64,000 nt of DNA from Halichoerus grypus (taxonomy: Eukaryota > Chordata > Mammalia > Carnivora > Phocidae), in the NCBI RefSeq assembly GCF_964656455.1, contig NC_135720.1, forward strand, positions 52,726,598-52,790,597, given 5' to 3'. A program made the translations under genes and the position numbers. Position 1 is the first letter of the stretch; the number at the start of each line of letters is the position of its first letter. Positions 13,341 to 26,592 of the stretch are shown piece after piece. The notes beneath the pieces are model-generated. The model saw only the letters and a list, made by a program, of their open reading frames with translations. It made no database searches and was not told the DNA's origin.

Positions 13341-13452
13341 TTCTCCCATTGCTTTCAGCTTGAACAGTCTGGGAAGTGTGCAGATATGCATTCAACTCTT
13401 TACATATCTGTCATGAACCCTGTCTATATTATCTCCTTCTCTGCCTCCTTTA

Positions 13453-13651
13453 TTTTTTTTTAAGATTTTATTTATTTATTTGACAGAGAGAGAGACAGCG
13501 AGAGAGGGAACACAAGCAGGGGAAGTGGGAGAGGGAGAAGCAGGCTTCCCACAGAGCAGGGAGCCGGATGCGGGGCTGGATCCCAGGAGCCTGGGATCAC
13601 GCCCTGAGCTGAAGGCAGACGCTTAACGACTGAGCCATCCAGGCACGCCCC
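13453..13651 (-). repeat. Can-SINE with intact target duplications
   Basis: Full-length reverse copy (T-tail, 'aagattttatttatttattt', GA-rich region, tRNA-like head). Perfect 14-bp target duplications 'ctctgcctccttta' lie at 13439-13452 and 13652-13665. Confidence 0.97.
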
Positions 13652-14039
13652 CTCTGCCTCCTTTAATCTCTTGTAAACGTTTTCCTAAATATAACCTGAA
13701 GACAAAAGGATGTCCAAAATCAATTTTTTAAGTCACAGGATATGGTTTTCAGCATCCGTAGAAAGTCTGTGATATTTTAAAATGTTAAAACATACTCTGG
13801 GAACCACAATAAGGACTATACATTTGTCTTTTAACGTGGGACAAGTAGAACTGCCATTCCTGACTCAGATCCTTTAAACTGCCCTGCCTCCCTTTGCTTT
13901 TCTCCTATCTGTCCCATTTTCTGTCCCAATCTGCATTTCAGTCTGCATCCTGGCATGTGCTCACTCATGCAGAGAGCCTGGCCCATGAGCTGGGGAAGTC
14001 ACTCTATGGTCCCCAGTTCTCCTCACCCACATCCGTTCC

Positions 14040-14205
14040 AGCACTCCTCACACCGTATCATTTGTTTACTTGTCTGTCTCCCCGATTCCACTGTGAGAGC
14101 CTTAGAGGCAGAGACATCGCCTTTATTTATCTTGGTCTCCCCAGCCACAGAATAATGCCCAGCATGCTGTGGAGGCTGAAGAAATGGGTAAGTGAATAAA
14201 TGTGT
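14040..14205 (+). repeat. L2 LINE 3' end
   Basis: Contains 'tttacttgtctgtctccccg', 'actgtgagagccttagaggc', 'agagacatcgcctttattta' and a final 'gtgaataaatg', the canonical order of the sense L2 3' end. Confidence 0.85.
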
Positions 14206-16910
14206 GGCATGAAATTTCCATACAAGCATAGGAAAACTCACACACTCAGGCAGACATTCCTCTCAGCAGAAACCACGTCTCCGATTTCTGTGCTCCATGG
14301 CACCCACACCTGAGACAGGTCTCAGCCTCCGAGGACCTATCGGAGTTGCCGGTTCATTCGCTGGATGTGCAGGACACGGATCTCTGCCCAAATATGCATT
14401 TCTGTGCTTCTCTCCAGCCTTTCACTTCCCCAGTCTAGTCCAGTGTCCTGGTCCAAGCCAAAAGTGATGGGTACAAATGTCCCTGATCTGCTAGCAGTAG
14501 CTCCTGAAAGGGAGCTGAGTGACAGAAGGGGTTATTTCAGCGTCAGGACCCAAGAGCAAGATGGACAAAGCCAACTTCCTTCCCATCTCCCCTAAGGGCA
14601 AGCTTGGCGTTCCAGGTGGGTGCCGGGCTGCCCAGGAGTGAGTGAGGCCTATCTCTCCACGTCTCCTCCCATGCACAGCTGGTTTAGAGTAACACAGTGA
14701 TGGCTACCTCTTGCTGGGCCCCTGTATGGCCCTGGAGAATACAGATGACAAGGGCTAACTGTAATAACCACTTTGATGTAGGTTTTATTCAATATGTCAT
14801 CCATGTCCCTATATATATAAGGAGAAAGAAATTGAGGTACAAATCATCATTACCAACCTCTGACCACATATTGAGCCAAATATCTAGGCCCCAGGGACAT
14901 CTTGCTGAATTACATGGTCATAAAGAATTACATTTAACTGGTATTTATTAAGTGCTAAATGGTTGCATCAGCAATGTAAAGGAAGTGAACAAAGGGGAAT
15001 GAAGAAGAAAGGGAGGTCTGCTGGTTGGGGATCAGAAGTGCTAACTGAAGCTCACCTCTTAAGTTTACTTTTGTGCACTTTAATTTTCCTCTCTCATCAC
15101 ATTCACTATGACATACCGTATAAGCCATCTAAACTTTTCATCCAACTCTTCCTGAATTTCTAGTTAATTCCAGTTATCTTGATTTAGGCTTCAATAAATA
15201 CAGATAATTTCTCTGAGCTCCATCCCTGGTATAGGGCTTGGGAGTATACATCTTCATAATTAATTCTCTGGGGTTTATCTGCTTTTAATTCAGTCTTTAA
15301 GTCAAGCTCAATGCTCTGGAATTTGGGAAGCCAACATTCGTTTCTACTTATTAAGCAACTCAGGATACAGGAAAAAGAAAAAGATATCCCCAGCACAGGC
15401 TTTCTCTGGTGCCAACGGGCCATAAGATGGGGGATTCTTTATTTCTTTTTCAATCAGTATTGACTTGAATATCAGGTTTGAAGTTCTATGAGGTTTACAG
15501 TGGTGGTGTCTGCTGCCTTCCTATTTGATTCACAAAGTCCTCGTACTATATGATGTCCTCTCCACGGTGCCACTTTAACCAGAAGTAGGAAGTTGTCAAA
15601 CTAAATCATGGACCTGGGATGTGAGTCTACATTCTCTCTTGCCTTTACCTGATGTAGCCTGCATCACCCCTTCCCTGGAGCATGCCTCATCAACTGTGCA
15701 GTGCACTACAGAGGGGGAAATGTTTTCCCAGCCCAGAAACTCATCAACTTGAACCCTGAAGCATGACATCTGAATTCTTTCCTGCAAGAGCGGGGGCAGC
15801 TCACAACTGCTGTACACGATCATTAACAACCTGCTTGCATTTCCAGGGCTGCCTCTGCGGATTAATATATGCGCTATGTATTAAACCATCTGCCACGGAG
15901 TCTGACCCGGTCTTTCTCCATGGTGGCCAACTGCAAAGGTTACCCCTGAGTGTTAAGAGGCAGGGTACACTTTCATTATATTTATCTTTACCAATTCTTT
16001 AGTTTTATTATTGGTTCTTTTGTCCCCCTCAGTATACCTTTTCAGGCTCTTGTATCCCATCTTTGTAGAGCCTGGAGCCTAATGAAAATATACTTAATCC
16101 TCTATGTCAACTCTTTCAAAGTTCAGCATTAGCCTTTTATAAAAATCAGGTTAAAGAAGGATGAACCACACATTTCCTGTGAAGGTGGGACAAAGCTTAT
16201 TGTTTGACATACTTTTGTCCACTTTAAAAAACTATCTTTAAAGCAAACATCTAAACGCTATTTATTTTTTATTTTTTTATTTTTTTAGTCTAGGCAAGGA
16301 ACACAATTGAGGCCCCTTCACACCAAACCAAGTTCCCCTCTCTGGGGATGCTGAGAGGCAGCCTGTATCCGGGAGTATGAGGATTGAAAGTTTTTGTCCT
16401 CTTCTGCTAGCTGACAGCTCAGTGAATGGAATTGCATCTGATGTCAGGTTACCTCATTATATTCATATATTTGTAGAGCAGGGTTTGGTGTTTTGAGGGG
16501 GAGGGGGGCAGCTGGGAGGAGGTAATCCCCTGTGGTTTTTCAAATGAAAGCAACTTAGAAAAAGTAGCAAACTTCCCTTCCTTCCTGTCATCTACTTCCA
16601 AATAAGCAATCAGTATATTAAGTGACACTACTCCTAATATAAACCCCTGGGACAGTATGCTATTAATTTATGAGTACTCTGAGGAATATCATCCACTCCT
16701 TACCCAGGTTCTTAATCCAAGACAAGGCTTTATTCCTTGCCTTCAGTTATTTATCTTCCTCAAGGGTCTCTTTGGAGGGAGTCAGCCAAACTCTTAAGTG
16801 AATTATTTGGATTTTTGAAAATCCAAACAACTTACCTTACTTTTTGCAAGGCTATATTTGGTCATTTTTTTAAGGTTTATATTGAATGCTAACTCAAGAC
16901 ACAAGTACTG

Positions 16911-16931
16911 TTTTGTTTTGTTTTGTTTTCT
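16911..16931. repeat. (TTTTG)n short run
   Basis: Three to four TTTTG units before a pyrimidine-rich 'ttttctcctcag'. The motif looks like a splice acceptor, but no coding exon follows it on the plus strand. Confidence 0.85.
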
Positions 16932-18809
16932 CCTCAGAGGAAGGTTCTCAAACGGCGACCCTGCAAACTGTGCACTGTTGTGTTATTTTTCGGAATCTGA
17001 GTTTTCTCCCAGTCGTGATACTGGAAGCTCAGCAATCTAAAATCCGGAGACTTTTCTATGTAAGTGTACGTGTGTGCCCTTGCACACGTACAGGAACACA
17101 CGTGAAGGTGTGCACTGGAAGCACTGAGGGCTACCCTCAGAAGAGGCTGGAGGCCCTCCCACCACAATGACTTCCCACTTTCAGGGATGCTTGCAATTTT
17201 TTAGTAATACTGGCAGCAACATCATACTGGACTTCCTTCACATGCTTCGAGCCTTCTGGTTGAGGGCGCTTAAGCTTCTCAGATTTACTCCAGCTCCTTT
17301 TCCTTAGAGACTCAACTCACAATTTAAGTTGCCTCAAATCCCTATAAACGCTGTTGTACCTCAAAAAGACAGGCCAGGGAAGCCACACCCAACCCTCCAC
17401 ATATCCCCATCTTTGTCTTCCACGGCTTTCTAATCTCCTTAGAGCACAGCCCCCGATACCCAACGTACAGAAGCACACTGTGTGTTTTCCCTCTCTCTGG
17501 TTGCTTTTTGAGATGTCATCTGTGCGTCCTCTCCATTTCCCACTGGTCTTTAACATGTCTTCTGAGTTGCCAGAGACAGATTTTTCACTTTTCTAAAGGA
17601 TTCCTTTTTCGTACTAATAAAACTTTCATACTTGTCTGCTTAATCACGCCAGCTTTACTGTCCCCTTTTTACTTTTTTGTTTTTGGCTCAGAGGTATATG
17701 AACCATCTGTGCCTCTAAAACAGTTTGCTTAAATAGCCTCCAGGCAGATTTTATGGTTTTTAAGTTTTTTACTTTAACCTTCAGCCTGCTGTTAGCCATT
17801 TTCATCACAGTTTTAAAATCAGCCTCTTTTGGAAACGACTGTCACTATATGTGGTCTTCAGAAGTTACTGGAACTGGAGAGGGGGCCACTGACTCCAACT
17901 GAAGTGCACCGTGGTTCCCATCCCCAGTCTGAGGCAGGTGCAGGTACGGTTAGCCTCGGGAAGGCTCATCTCCTCTACCTGGCATCCTGAAGAGTGATGC
18001 AGAGGCCTTTCGTTCTGAATATCTGTGTCCACATCATCCAGTTAAGACCCAGGAAGATAAAATCTGAACTGCTTACCTGCCTATTTAGTCATCACATTTC
18101 TACAGGCTTGTCATTGTCATCCCAGGCACTAAATGAGATACCAGGCTGAAACAAAGAGTACAAAGAAGGGGAGGAGAATTCCTTCCTTCCCGCCACACCA
18201 TTGTGCCATGAGAATCGCCCTCTGCTATTGTGCCAGTGGACCTGCTGTTCTGTTCCCATTTGATCACAGTTGTCTAGTCTGGGGACCTGAGAGTCAATAA
18301 GCGTTCCTCTATCCTGAGATTTATCACCCAAACTTCCTGTCTACCCCCGAATTAATGTTAACATAGGCCTATAGTTCTCTCTACATATAATAAAACCACA
18401 TCTCTTCCCACACCCAGAGGGAGGTGGGGGGAAGGATCTGCCCTTTCTCTGGCTCTTTCTATCAAAAAAATGACTTACCCCACTTATTTTCAATCATCCA
18501 ACCATATTTGTCAGACACTCATTATTTTCCTCTCTCAAATCAGTGCATTTTCACCCAACCTTTTCTCTGCTATTATTGTTGTTTTTCTGATACATTTGAT
18601 AATAAAAACATTGAGGGTCTTAGAGTTATTATTCTTATTCTTATTATTTATTTACAAAATGCTGCTACCTTCAGGAGTTACAAGCTGTCAATATACTCCC
18701 TGAAATAAATTAGTAATATTGTGTTAACTCCACCGTCCATGAAGCAGAGTGAAAAGTCAGAGAAGGCAGAAGCCAGTAGGCAAGCAACCAATCCCCAAGG
18801 GTTGGTAGA

Positions 18810-18843
18810 AATGAATGAAAGAATGAATGAATGAATGAATGAA
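18810..18843. repeat. (GAAT)n short tandem repeat
   Basis: About seven GAAT units with one imperfection. Confidence 0.93.
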
Positions 18844-19009
18844 CAAATACACAAACAAATGGATTAATGGGATTATTGTTCCAGGGAATATCTGTTTGTT
18901 TTCTTGTTTATAGGTGACGTTCCATTCCCTCACAAAGAACTTGAAATTAGCAAAGAAGTAGCAGATCGGGGCCAGGATTCCAGATCATGGTGCTGTATTC
19001 TCATCCCAA

Positions 19010-19350
19010 TAAGCTCTTCCTTCCCCCTTTTCCCCTCCTTCACATCTCTTCATCTTTCAGATTTCAGTGCAAGCCCTACTTCCTCAGGGAAACTTCCAGG
19101 TATCCTGACTAATCAGACCTCCCTGTTAGAAGCTCTCAGAGCACTGTGCCCACACTATCACAGCACTTGACACAGTGACAAGTTCACGTTTGTGCTATTA
19201 TGTAAATGAACACCTGACTTCCCCTGGCCTATACATTTCACGAGGGCAGGAGCGGCTCTCATTGTCTGCTGGAGTGCCAATGACTAGCGCAGTGCCTGGC
19301 ACACAGGAGCTGCTCAAGAAATATTGTTTAATAGATAAATTAATAACTTG
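19010..19350 (+). repeat. L2 LINE 3' end
   Basis: Shows the L2 order 'gcaagccctacttcctcagg', 'aaacttccaggtatcctgac', 'acatttcacgagggcaggag', 'gcgcagtgcctggcacacag' and 'ctgctcaagaaatattgttt'. Sense orientation, diverged. Confidence 0.88.
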
Positions 19351-21124
19351 AAAGTTGCAGCCTTCAAGGTCTCTCCTCCTTCAGCTACCTGAACTTGATG
19401 CATTCAGCCTCAGACTAAATCCCAATTTGTTTGAACACTCTCCACTCCCTTCTGCTCGGCAGGCACAGTTTCCAGCCACAGAGAAAGCCTATATATATGG
19501 GGGGCAGGCTCACTCTTGATGAATAACAGTAGCCTTACCTAGTACCAGATATCTGCCTCCCCGTATCCAAGATGATCCTTGGCCAGCATCTCCCAGGCCA
19601 CTCACACTGATGAAACTATTTATAGTGCTATCCGCTATTCTAACTGCACCTTTGCTCCTCTTCATAAATAAGCATATCTAACAGCTAACCACAATCCCTT
19701 CATCTTAGTTCCATGCAATCGCATCTTCTATGGAGTCCAAAAAGAAGAGAACAAGTCAGCACTTTGGTCCTGGTACTAAAGGGCAACATTCTAATAATCA
19801 GGTTTTCAAATTAGCTGGTCCTAGATAGAAGTAGTTCACCTAAGTGTCCTATGATGAATGTTAACCACATTTTTATCTCTCAATCCATATTTGGATTTCA
19901 GATTCCTTCTTCCACATGACAAGAGGAGATGGGCATGCCATATGCATTGTGTAAAGAATTCAACCTCATGAGATAACCTCATGAGGTCCCTCCTCCTTCT
20001 CTCTAGTGGATCTTTGCTGGCACCTACCATCAGCCATCATTCTGACCCCTTCCCTCTTTTAAGAGTTTCCAAATTTTCATTCTGGTAGCTGCCCTTCCAC
20101 ATGCAGCCTCCCATGGGCTTTAGAGGAAAAATGAGCCTAACTCTAACATCTGAGGAAGCCCTGACTAGCTCAAGCTAATCAGAATATCCAGTGCCCTGGT
20201 CATAGTCCCAGTTCAGGCATGCGCAAGTGACCTAAGCATAAACAACGAATATGAATTTCAAGACTCTTGCTTGGAATGCTAGGACACAGGCACTCTGTCT
20301 TTTATTGGATATGGACAAGGAAGCATATAGGCCTGATTGTTGCTAGCAGCCTTCCCATGACCTCTGGGGAGCTTGCCTTGGAAAATAACCAACACTCCAT
20401 ATACAAAAGTACAAAGATGGGAAGAAATGAAACCACTGCACTACAGGATCAACCTTTCTGAAGCATACCCTACCTTAGGACTTGAATTCCACCAGATAAA
20501 AGATGTCCTTTATTGTCTAAACCAGTTTGAGTTGGGTCTTCTGTTACTTGCATTAAAAATCCTGATACATCCTATAACTATCACCAAATTAAGTCTACTC
20601 TTAGAATAAAATAAACATCCAAACACTTCCTTTACCCAAAGATGGTCCCTTCAAAGTTACTATCTCCTTTTCCTCACACCACTTCTAGGGGGGTTGTGGA
20701 TGCATGTGGATGCCATAGGTCTGTCTCCCAGGCCAAGGTTTGGTTTCTGTGTTGAGCTTACCTTCTGAGGTCTTAACCTCCCCCACTAGACTGGGGGCAA
20801 GCCCCACCTGCCATATAGAAAGAAAAATCGCTGTGTCAGAACATTTAACCAACAATATCCATCCTTGGTTCATTTCTCCCCACACTTAAAAAAAAAAAAG
20901 AAAAGAAAAAAAAAACCCTAAACTAGTTCAACATACTTTTGCTACTGGGAAATGTTTCATAACTACTAGTGAATAATTCAGTGAATATGACACTCTTCAT
21001 TTTCTATTGCCAGACACACCCAACTTCATGGGAATGCTATTGCCTTTCCTACTCTCTAAATCCTCTCTGCATCCAGGATCTTAAACGTATTACTTCCTTA
21101 ACAGAGATCCAATCAACAGGGAAG

Positions 21125-21690
21125 ATTAGATCATGTCGCACATCCTGCTCAACACCTCGCAAAAGTTGCCATCAAAGTTAGGAGAAAATCCAAACCAGTA
21201 CCTCTGCGCCCTACGTGAGCTGGTCCCCTAACCACCTTGACCATTCAACTCCAGGCCTCCTGCTGTTCAAAATGCCAAGCTTGTGCTTCTGCCATTCACT
21301 TGCTCCCCCTCCCCTTGTAAACTCTCTGCTCCAAGCTCTTCTCGTGACAGCTCCATCATCCATTCTGTCCCTACCCACACATCACCTCCTCAAGGATGAC
21401 TTCTGTAACCACCAGATATGAAACAGCACCCCAACGCTCTCCATCCCCTCACCTTCCTTTTTTTTCATAGCACTTGTCACTCCCTGAAATTGTGTCACGT
21501 ATATACGTACTTTTACTGGTATATTATCTATCTCCCTTCGAGAAAGAATGTAAGTTCCTTTAAGGCAGGGACTTTTCTCTTGTTTAATAATGTATCCACC
21601 AAACCCAAAACAGTGCCTAGCATATTATAGAGACTCAGTTTATCTTTTATTTTATTTGTTTAAATAAATGGATGAATAAATAACAATTTT
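21125..21690 (+). repeat. L2 LINE 3' region
   Basis: A long sense L2 piece: 'ggagaaaatccaaaccagta', 'tacgtgagctggtcccctaa', 'aaaatgccaagcttgtgctt', 'cctcctcaaggatgacttct', 'taaggcagggacttttctct' and 'aaacagtgcctagcatatta', ending near 'aaataaatggatgaataaat'. No open frame is retained. Confidence 0.9.
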
Positions 21691-21781
21691 TCTAATCTTG
21701 ACTAAAAACAAACAAAAAAGCAGCACAGAGACTTGTCTCCTACTAGGCAAATCCCTCTTATCTTTAAGTATTTGCCTTGCT

Positions 21782-22243
21782 TCCCCTCGCCTTTTTTTCT
21801 TTTTTTAATTGAAGTATAGTTGACACACAATATTATATTTCAGGTGTGCAACATAGTCATTCAACATTTATATACATTATGAAATGATCACCGTAAGTCT
21901 AGTTACCATCTGTCACCATACAAAGTTATTACAATATTATTGATATATTCTCTATGCTGTAATTTATGACCCTGTGACTTATTTATTTTATAACTGGAAG
22001 TTTGTACTTCTTAATCCCCTTCACCGATTTTGCCCATCCCCCCCCACCCCTCTCCCCTCTGGCAACCACCAGTTTGTTCTCTGTATTTATGAGTCTGTCT
22101 CTGCTCTTTGTTTGTGTTTGTTTATTCATTTGTTTTTTAGATTCCACAGATAAGTGAAATCATATGGTATCTGTCTTTCTCTGTCCGACTTATTTAACTC
22201 ATCATAATACCCTCTAGGTCCATCCCTGTTGCCGCAAATGTCT
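21782..22243 (-). repeat. LINE-1 3' end, antisense
   Basis: Antisense L1 3' end: poly-T, 'aattgaagtatagttgacac', 'ctctggcaaccaccagtttg', 'ttctctgtatttatgagtct', 'ttccacagataagtgaaatc'. Possible target duplications are 'tatttgccttgct' (21769-21781) and 'tatttgcctggct' (22244-22256). About 10 bp sit between the left copy and the poly-T, so the exact left edge is uncertain. Confidence 0.9.
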
Positions 22244-24073
22244 ATTTGCCTGGCTCTATCTCACCTACTCCTTGGTCTCTGTATCCCTAAATCCTTTGAC
22301 ACCAACAATTTAAACTGCTCCAACTTATAAACCATTTAATCCTACATGTGATCACAGAAAGTATCAGGGCCTTCAAAGATTGGTCTTTTAACAAAGAGTT
22401 GGATGTGCAGTCTTAGAACCGCTCACCCTATTTAAGATAATATGAATTTATTCTATCAAAACAGATCACAAGATAATATATCATTTATTTGGATCCATAT
22501 AGAAATCACCACTTTACCCTAGAATGTCTGGCAATCGGCCTGTGAAGCAGACTAGCAATTGTCATACCTCAAAATTTCTATTACCCACTGAATCCCCAAA
22601 ATACACTTATTGGGGTAGGACCCAGCTTTCGTAATGCTAATTAGCCAATCAAGAAAGGGAACACTAAGAAAACTCAAGTTTGTGTGACAAAAATCAGAGG
22701 CAAAATCTTTGATTTATAAATTCTACTATCTCTGTGGAAAAAAAATAATCATTTCAAAGTCAAAGCAGTTGTTTTTCCACAATCAAAAGTAGTTAAATAC
22801 TTTTAAATTCATTTGAACATATTTATGAAGGATTTCTCCTATATGCCTCCAAAGCTCTCTTATAAATCAGTATAATGTTTCCAAGGCACATTTAGAAGTA
22901 AAAAATTCCTATCTACTAACTGTATTTTCTTCTATTAGAAGATGAATTAAGCAGAAAATACATTAATGTCTGAATTTATAATAGGAGTGGTTAACCCTTA
23001 GCCATAGCAAACTAATGAGGAATATTTTACCATGCGAGGATTAATCAGGGCTCTCCAACACTATGTAATTTGACATTCTGAGGACTTAATCATGAATGGA
23101 TTTTATTCCCCTATTTACTTTCCATCATGGGGATGCCTTACAAAGACACTACATGTTAGAATAATATAATCCTGGAGCTTAATCTTATTACTTTAAAGAA
23201 ATATCATTTAAATAATATTCCATAGCTTTTAAAAAGAGTCCTTACAGGAGCAGCACTCGACGATTATGTTGTCTCTGGGTTAAATGCAGCTCAAACACTG
23301 AGGAAAGTATTAATATAGAAGTACTGAGCCTCAGAGCCTGGATCTGTCGAACCCTCTGTTAGCAATGAGACAGCAACACAAATTCTGGGAGGTTATGATT
23401 ATCGGACATTGGCTTCCATCCCCGGCCATTGATTATCTCTTTCTTTGTTAAAGACTACAGGAGTTTCATTTAACTAGAGTGCTCAGTAAATTGCAGCAGA
23501 GTTCAAGCATCTTTTATGGATTCATTAAACCATTGATCTGCCTTCTTGTGCTTGTAGTAGCGCCCAGCTCTGGCCCACAGCCTGTGTTTACAGAGAATGC
23601 AACAGATTGGCATTTGTAACCTCCAAAGGCAGTCTGTCAGTAGACATTAGATTCCACCGTGTGCATGGCCGCTCTAAGAGTGGACTGTAACATAAGGAAT
23701 TCCCCATTCTCCAGCTCAACTTCTGGGGCAGGAATTACGCGGCATTCTACAACAAGCTTCGTTTTATTCCATCCTAATCTGTGATAATATGAACAAAGAG
23801 CAAAGAGCCCAAGGAACAAATAAGCGCACATGGCTTGCCCAGTTCACATGTTCGCTTCTGTGTGCAGAAGCCAGCCGGCGGTACTGAGACGGGGGAGGAA
23901 TAAAGACCACAGGTGTGCCTGTAGCTTGCATCTCCTGCGTATGGCCATCTTGGGTGTACTAGCTTTTGTGACCAGACATTGCAAAAGTGTACGAGAAAAA
24001 TTCTGGATTGAAACTACTACCTTAAAATATCTCAAGGCAAGCCACCTGGGCTGTCTTGGATACTTCACATTTT

Positions 24074-24272
24074 TTTTTTTTCAAGATTTTATTTATTTGA
24101 CAGAGAGAGAGAGACACAGCGAGAGAGGGAACACAAGCAGGGGGAGTGGGAGAGGGAGAAGCAGGCTTCCCGCTGAGCAGGGAGCCCGATGCGGGACTCG
24201 ATCCCAGAACCCTGGGATCATGACCTGAGCTGAAGGCAGATGCTTAATGACTGAGCCACCCAGGCGCCCCAA
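24074..24272 (-). repeat. Can-SINE with intact target duplications
   Basis: Reverse full-length copy ending 'tgagccacccaggcgcccc'. The flank 'gatacttcacattttt' is present at 24059 and again at 24273, a perfect target duplication merging into the T-tail. The low divergence suggests a comparatively recent insertion. Confidence 0.97.
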
Positions 24273-26176
24273 GATACTTCACATTTTTAACAAAGCATTT
24301 GAATTAACAGCCTACCTATGGTCCTAGGAAAATGCACAATCCTTCTCTCTTGGTTTCTCTGCACAGGGCATTAAGTACTCCTAAAAACTTCTCCCTCCTG
24401 TGGTCTTTATTAATAAGGTCTCATGACACCTTCCTTTTCAAGTCTGGCACAAAGAGGGCTGGATGTAGCTCAGGATGAGAGAAGCACATCAGAACGACCC
24501 ATTAGATAATTCTTTAAATGCCTGTTCTTCCGATAAACCAAGAATACCGCTAGCAGCAAGATGAGAAAGTTGGCAATGCAAGTGACTGGATCGATAAGGA
24601 GAAAGCATGTCCCAAATAACTAGAACCCTTCCTGATCATTTGTTTCCTGAACTGCCCACTGCCCCACCAGACAGCCAGACTATGAACTTGAGGCACACGC
24701 ATTCATCACTCTGCAGCCGCACTCACCAGAACACAATGCAGCTGATGCAATCTGACACTGTGGTTAATGTTAAAAGAGAGCGTGCCTTCGAGATGGATTG
24801 GATAATTACCGGCAGTTCAAATGAGAGAAACTTGATTTCAGTGTATAGCATTAGCTATCACTAGAAGGATGTCCAGACACTGACTGTGTCTGAAAATGAA
24901 CATTCGAAAATATGTCAATAGCCCTGCACATTGACCCCCCAAGGTGATCAGATTCAGATCTATGAAAAATCCTCCCCCGCTTCTGTGCACTGAAAAGAAA
25001 TGTTGAACAAACACTGGGGCTTGAAGCTATTTGGAGTTTTAATCATCTCTTCATATTTAGTCTAAAATATCTAATATTATTCAGAAGTTGACATCCATTC
25101 TGGATAACAGATTAGAATTATTTCTCTGTTTTCCCCACAACCTCCAAAATGTAGTCCACTAAAAACTAAATGGGGGTGCTATTCCTTTCTTGCAGTAGAA
25201 ACGCACTTACCCCATTCTGTTTGTGTTCCAGGTATCCCTTAAACCAGTGCTTCTTAAGTGGTGTTCACGTGTTCTGATATACATGATCACATGCTTCACC
25301 CCTGCCCGAGCTTCGGATGGCTTCCAGGGGCACTGGGTCCTACCCAACCGGCAGAAGCTCTGCCCTGGAACCCTTTCTGGCTTTCTTGAAGAGCTCAGGA
25401 ATCACTTTAACCTGACCTACGTCTTACTTCGCTGCTCGGAACTTTCCTGCTGGAACCCCACCCCAAACGTGTTTCAAAGGGCTAACACCTTCCCCCTCCT
25501 CTGCTATTGCTTTTTTCATAGGTTCTCATTTGCAGCCGCTCATCAATATTCTATTCCATATTTCAAAATACCACAGAACGAGAAAACAGTTGGGTTTGTT
25601 GTTCTTTCCCTAGAGCTTTCTGAGGACGCCCCTGTTTGCTGTGACCGAGAGGGAACTCAGCCACTGGCCTACAGACTGAAGCCTTGTGGGGGGCAGGGGG
25701 CCACTGTCCATGCACCCAGTGGACAGGCTTGCAGCACAGATCCAGCAGACACTGCAGACCCAGAGCGATCGCACTGCAGACCGGGGGAGGTAGACAGACC
25801 CAAAAGGCTCATTGATGCCCCATAAAAACCAGGTGAACCTGCAGGAAGAACTCTGGTGCTTCCCTTGCCACATTTACTTGTCCATTGAGAATATTTGCAA
25901 GCACCTGGCAAAAGCGAGTCTGTGGCCTGAGATTCAGGCAGTCAGAGAACATTAATTACAAATAATTTCTTAATGTCCTTCCCCAAACTTTCATGAATGA
26001 TAACTATTTTGCAAATTAAATCTTGCAGGTGTTTCAAGGGAACAAAGTAGAGAGGTTAATCACTAGATTAGCAGGGCAACTGTCACACATTTCTTCTGCG
26101 CTACTAGGTTTGATAATGAAGTCTGAAACTGAGAACCTTTTCCAAGATATCTTCACGTTTAATAAAAAGACCAATA

Positions 26177-26592
26177 CAGTAGTCCCCCTTATCCATGGTT
26201 CACTTTCCATGGTTTCAGTTATTTGTGGTACACTGTGGTCTGGAAGCAGATATCTTCCTGATTTATCATCACAAGGTCAAGAGTAGTCTAACACTACATC
26301 ACAATGTCTATGTCTCACAGTTTCACAAGAAGGGTCAGTACAGTCAAGATATTTTGAGAGAGAATCCACATTCACGTAAGTTTTATGATAGTACATTGTT
26401 ATAACTGTTCTATTTTATTATTAGTTCTTATTGTTAATCTCTGTATTGTGTTTAATTTATAAATTAAACTTTATCATAGGTATGTATGTATAGGTAAAAA
26501 TATAGTATCAATAGGGTTCAGTACCATCCGTGGTTTCAAGCATGCACTGGGGGTCTTAGAAGGTATCCCCCAGGAATAAGGGAGGACTACTA
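26177..26592. mobile_element. Tigger-type (TcMar) non-autonomous DNA transposon
   Basis: The left end starts 'cagtagtcccccttatccat' and the right end finishes 'ataagggaggactacta', which are inverted copies of each other with few mismatches. The element is bounded by TA dinucleotides (26175-26176 and 26593-26594), as expected for Tc1/mariner-pogo target duplications. At 416 bp it carries no transposase ORF. The internal 'tttccatggtttcagttatt' fits the MER44/Tigger7-like group from memory; the subfamily is uncertain. Confidence 0.88.

Noticed and set aside
20095..20360. Possible diverged interspersed repeat
   Set aside because: Vague similarity to repeated intronic text, but no family landmark in a consistent order.
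23830..24228. 132-codon plus-strand open frame ending in a SINE
   Set aside because: Its C-terminal half (the TERERHSERGNTSRGSGRGRSRLP type) is a standard translation of the reversed Can-SINE.
25223..25825. 200-codon plus-strand open frame, the longest in the window
   Set aside because: No domain, motif or family I recognise. It is antisense to SOBP inside intron 4, overlaps open frames on the other strand, and has no visible promoter or splice context. A chance ORF in a GC-richer patch is more likely; a conservation or RNA-seq check would settle it.
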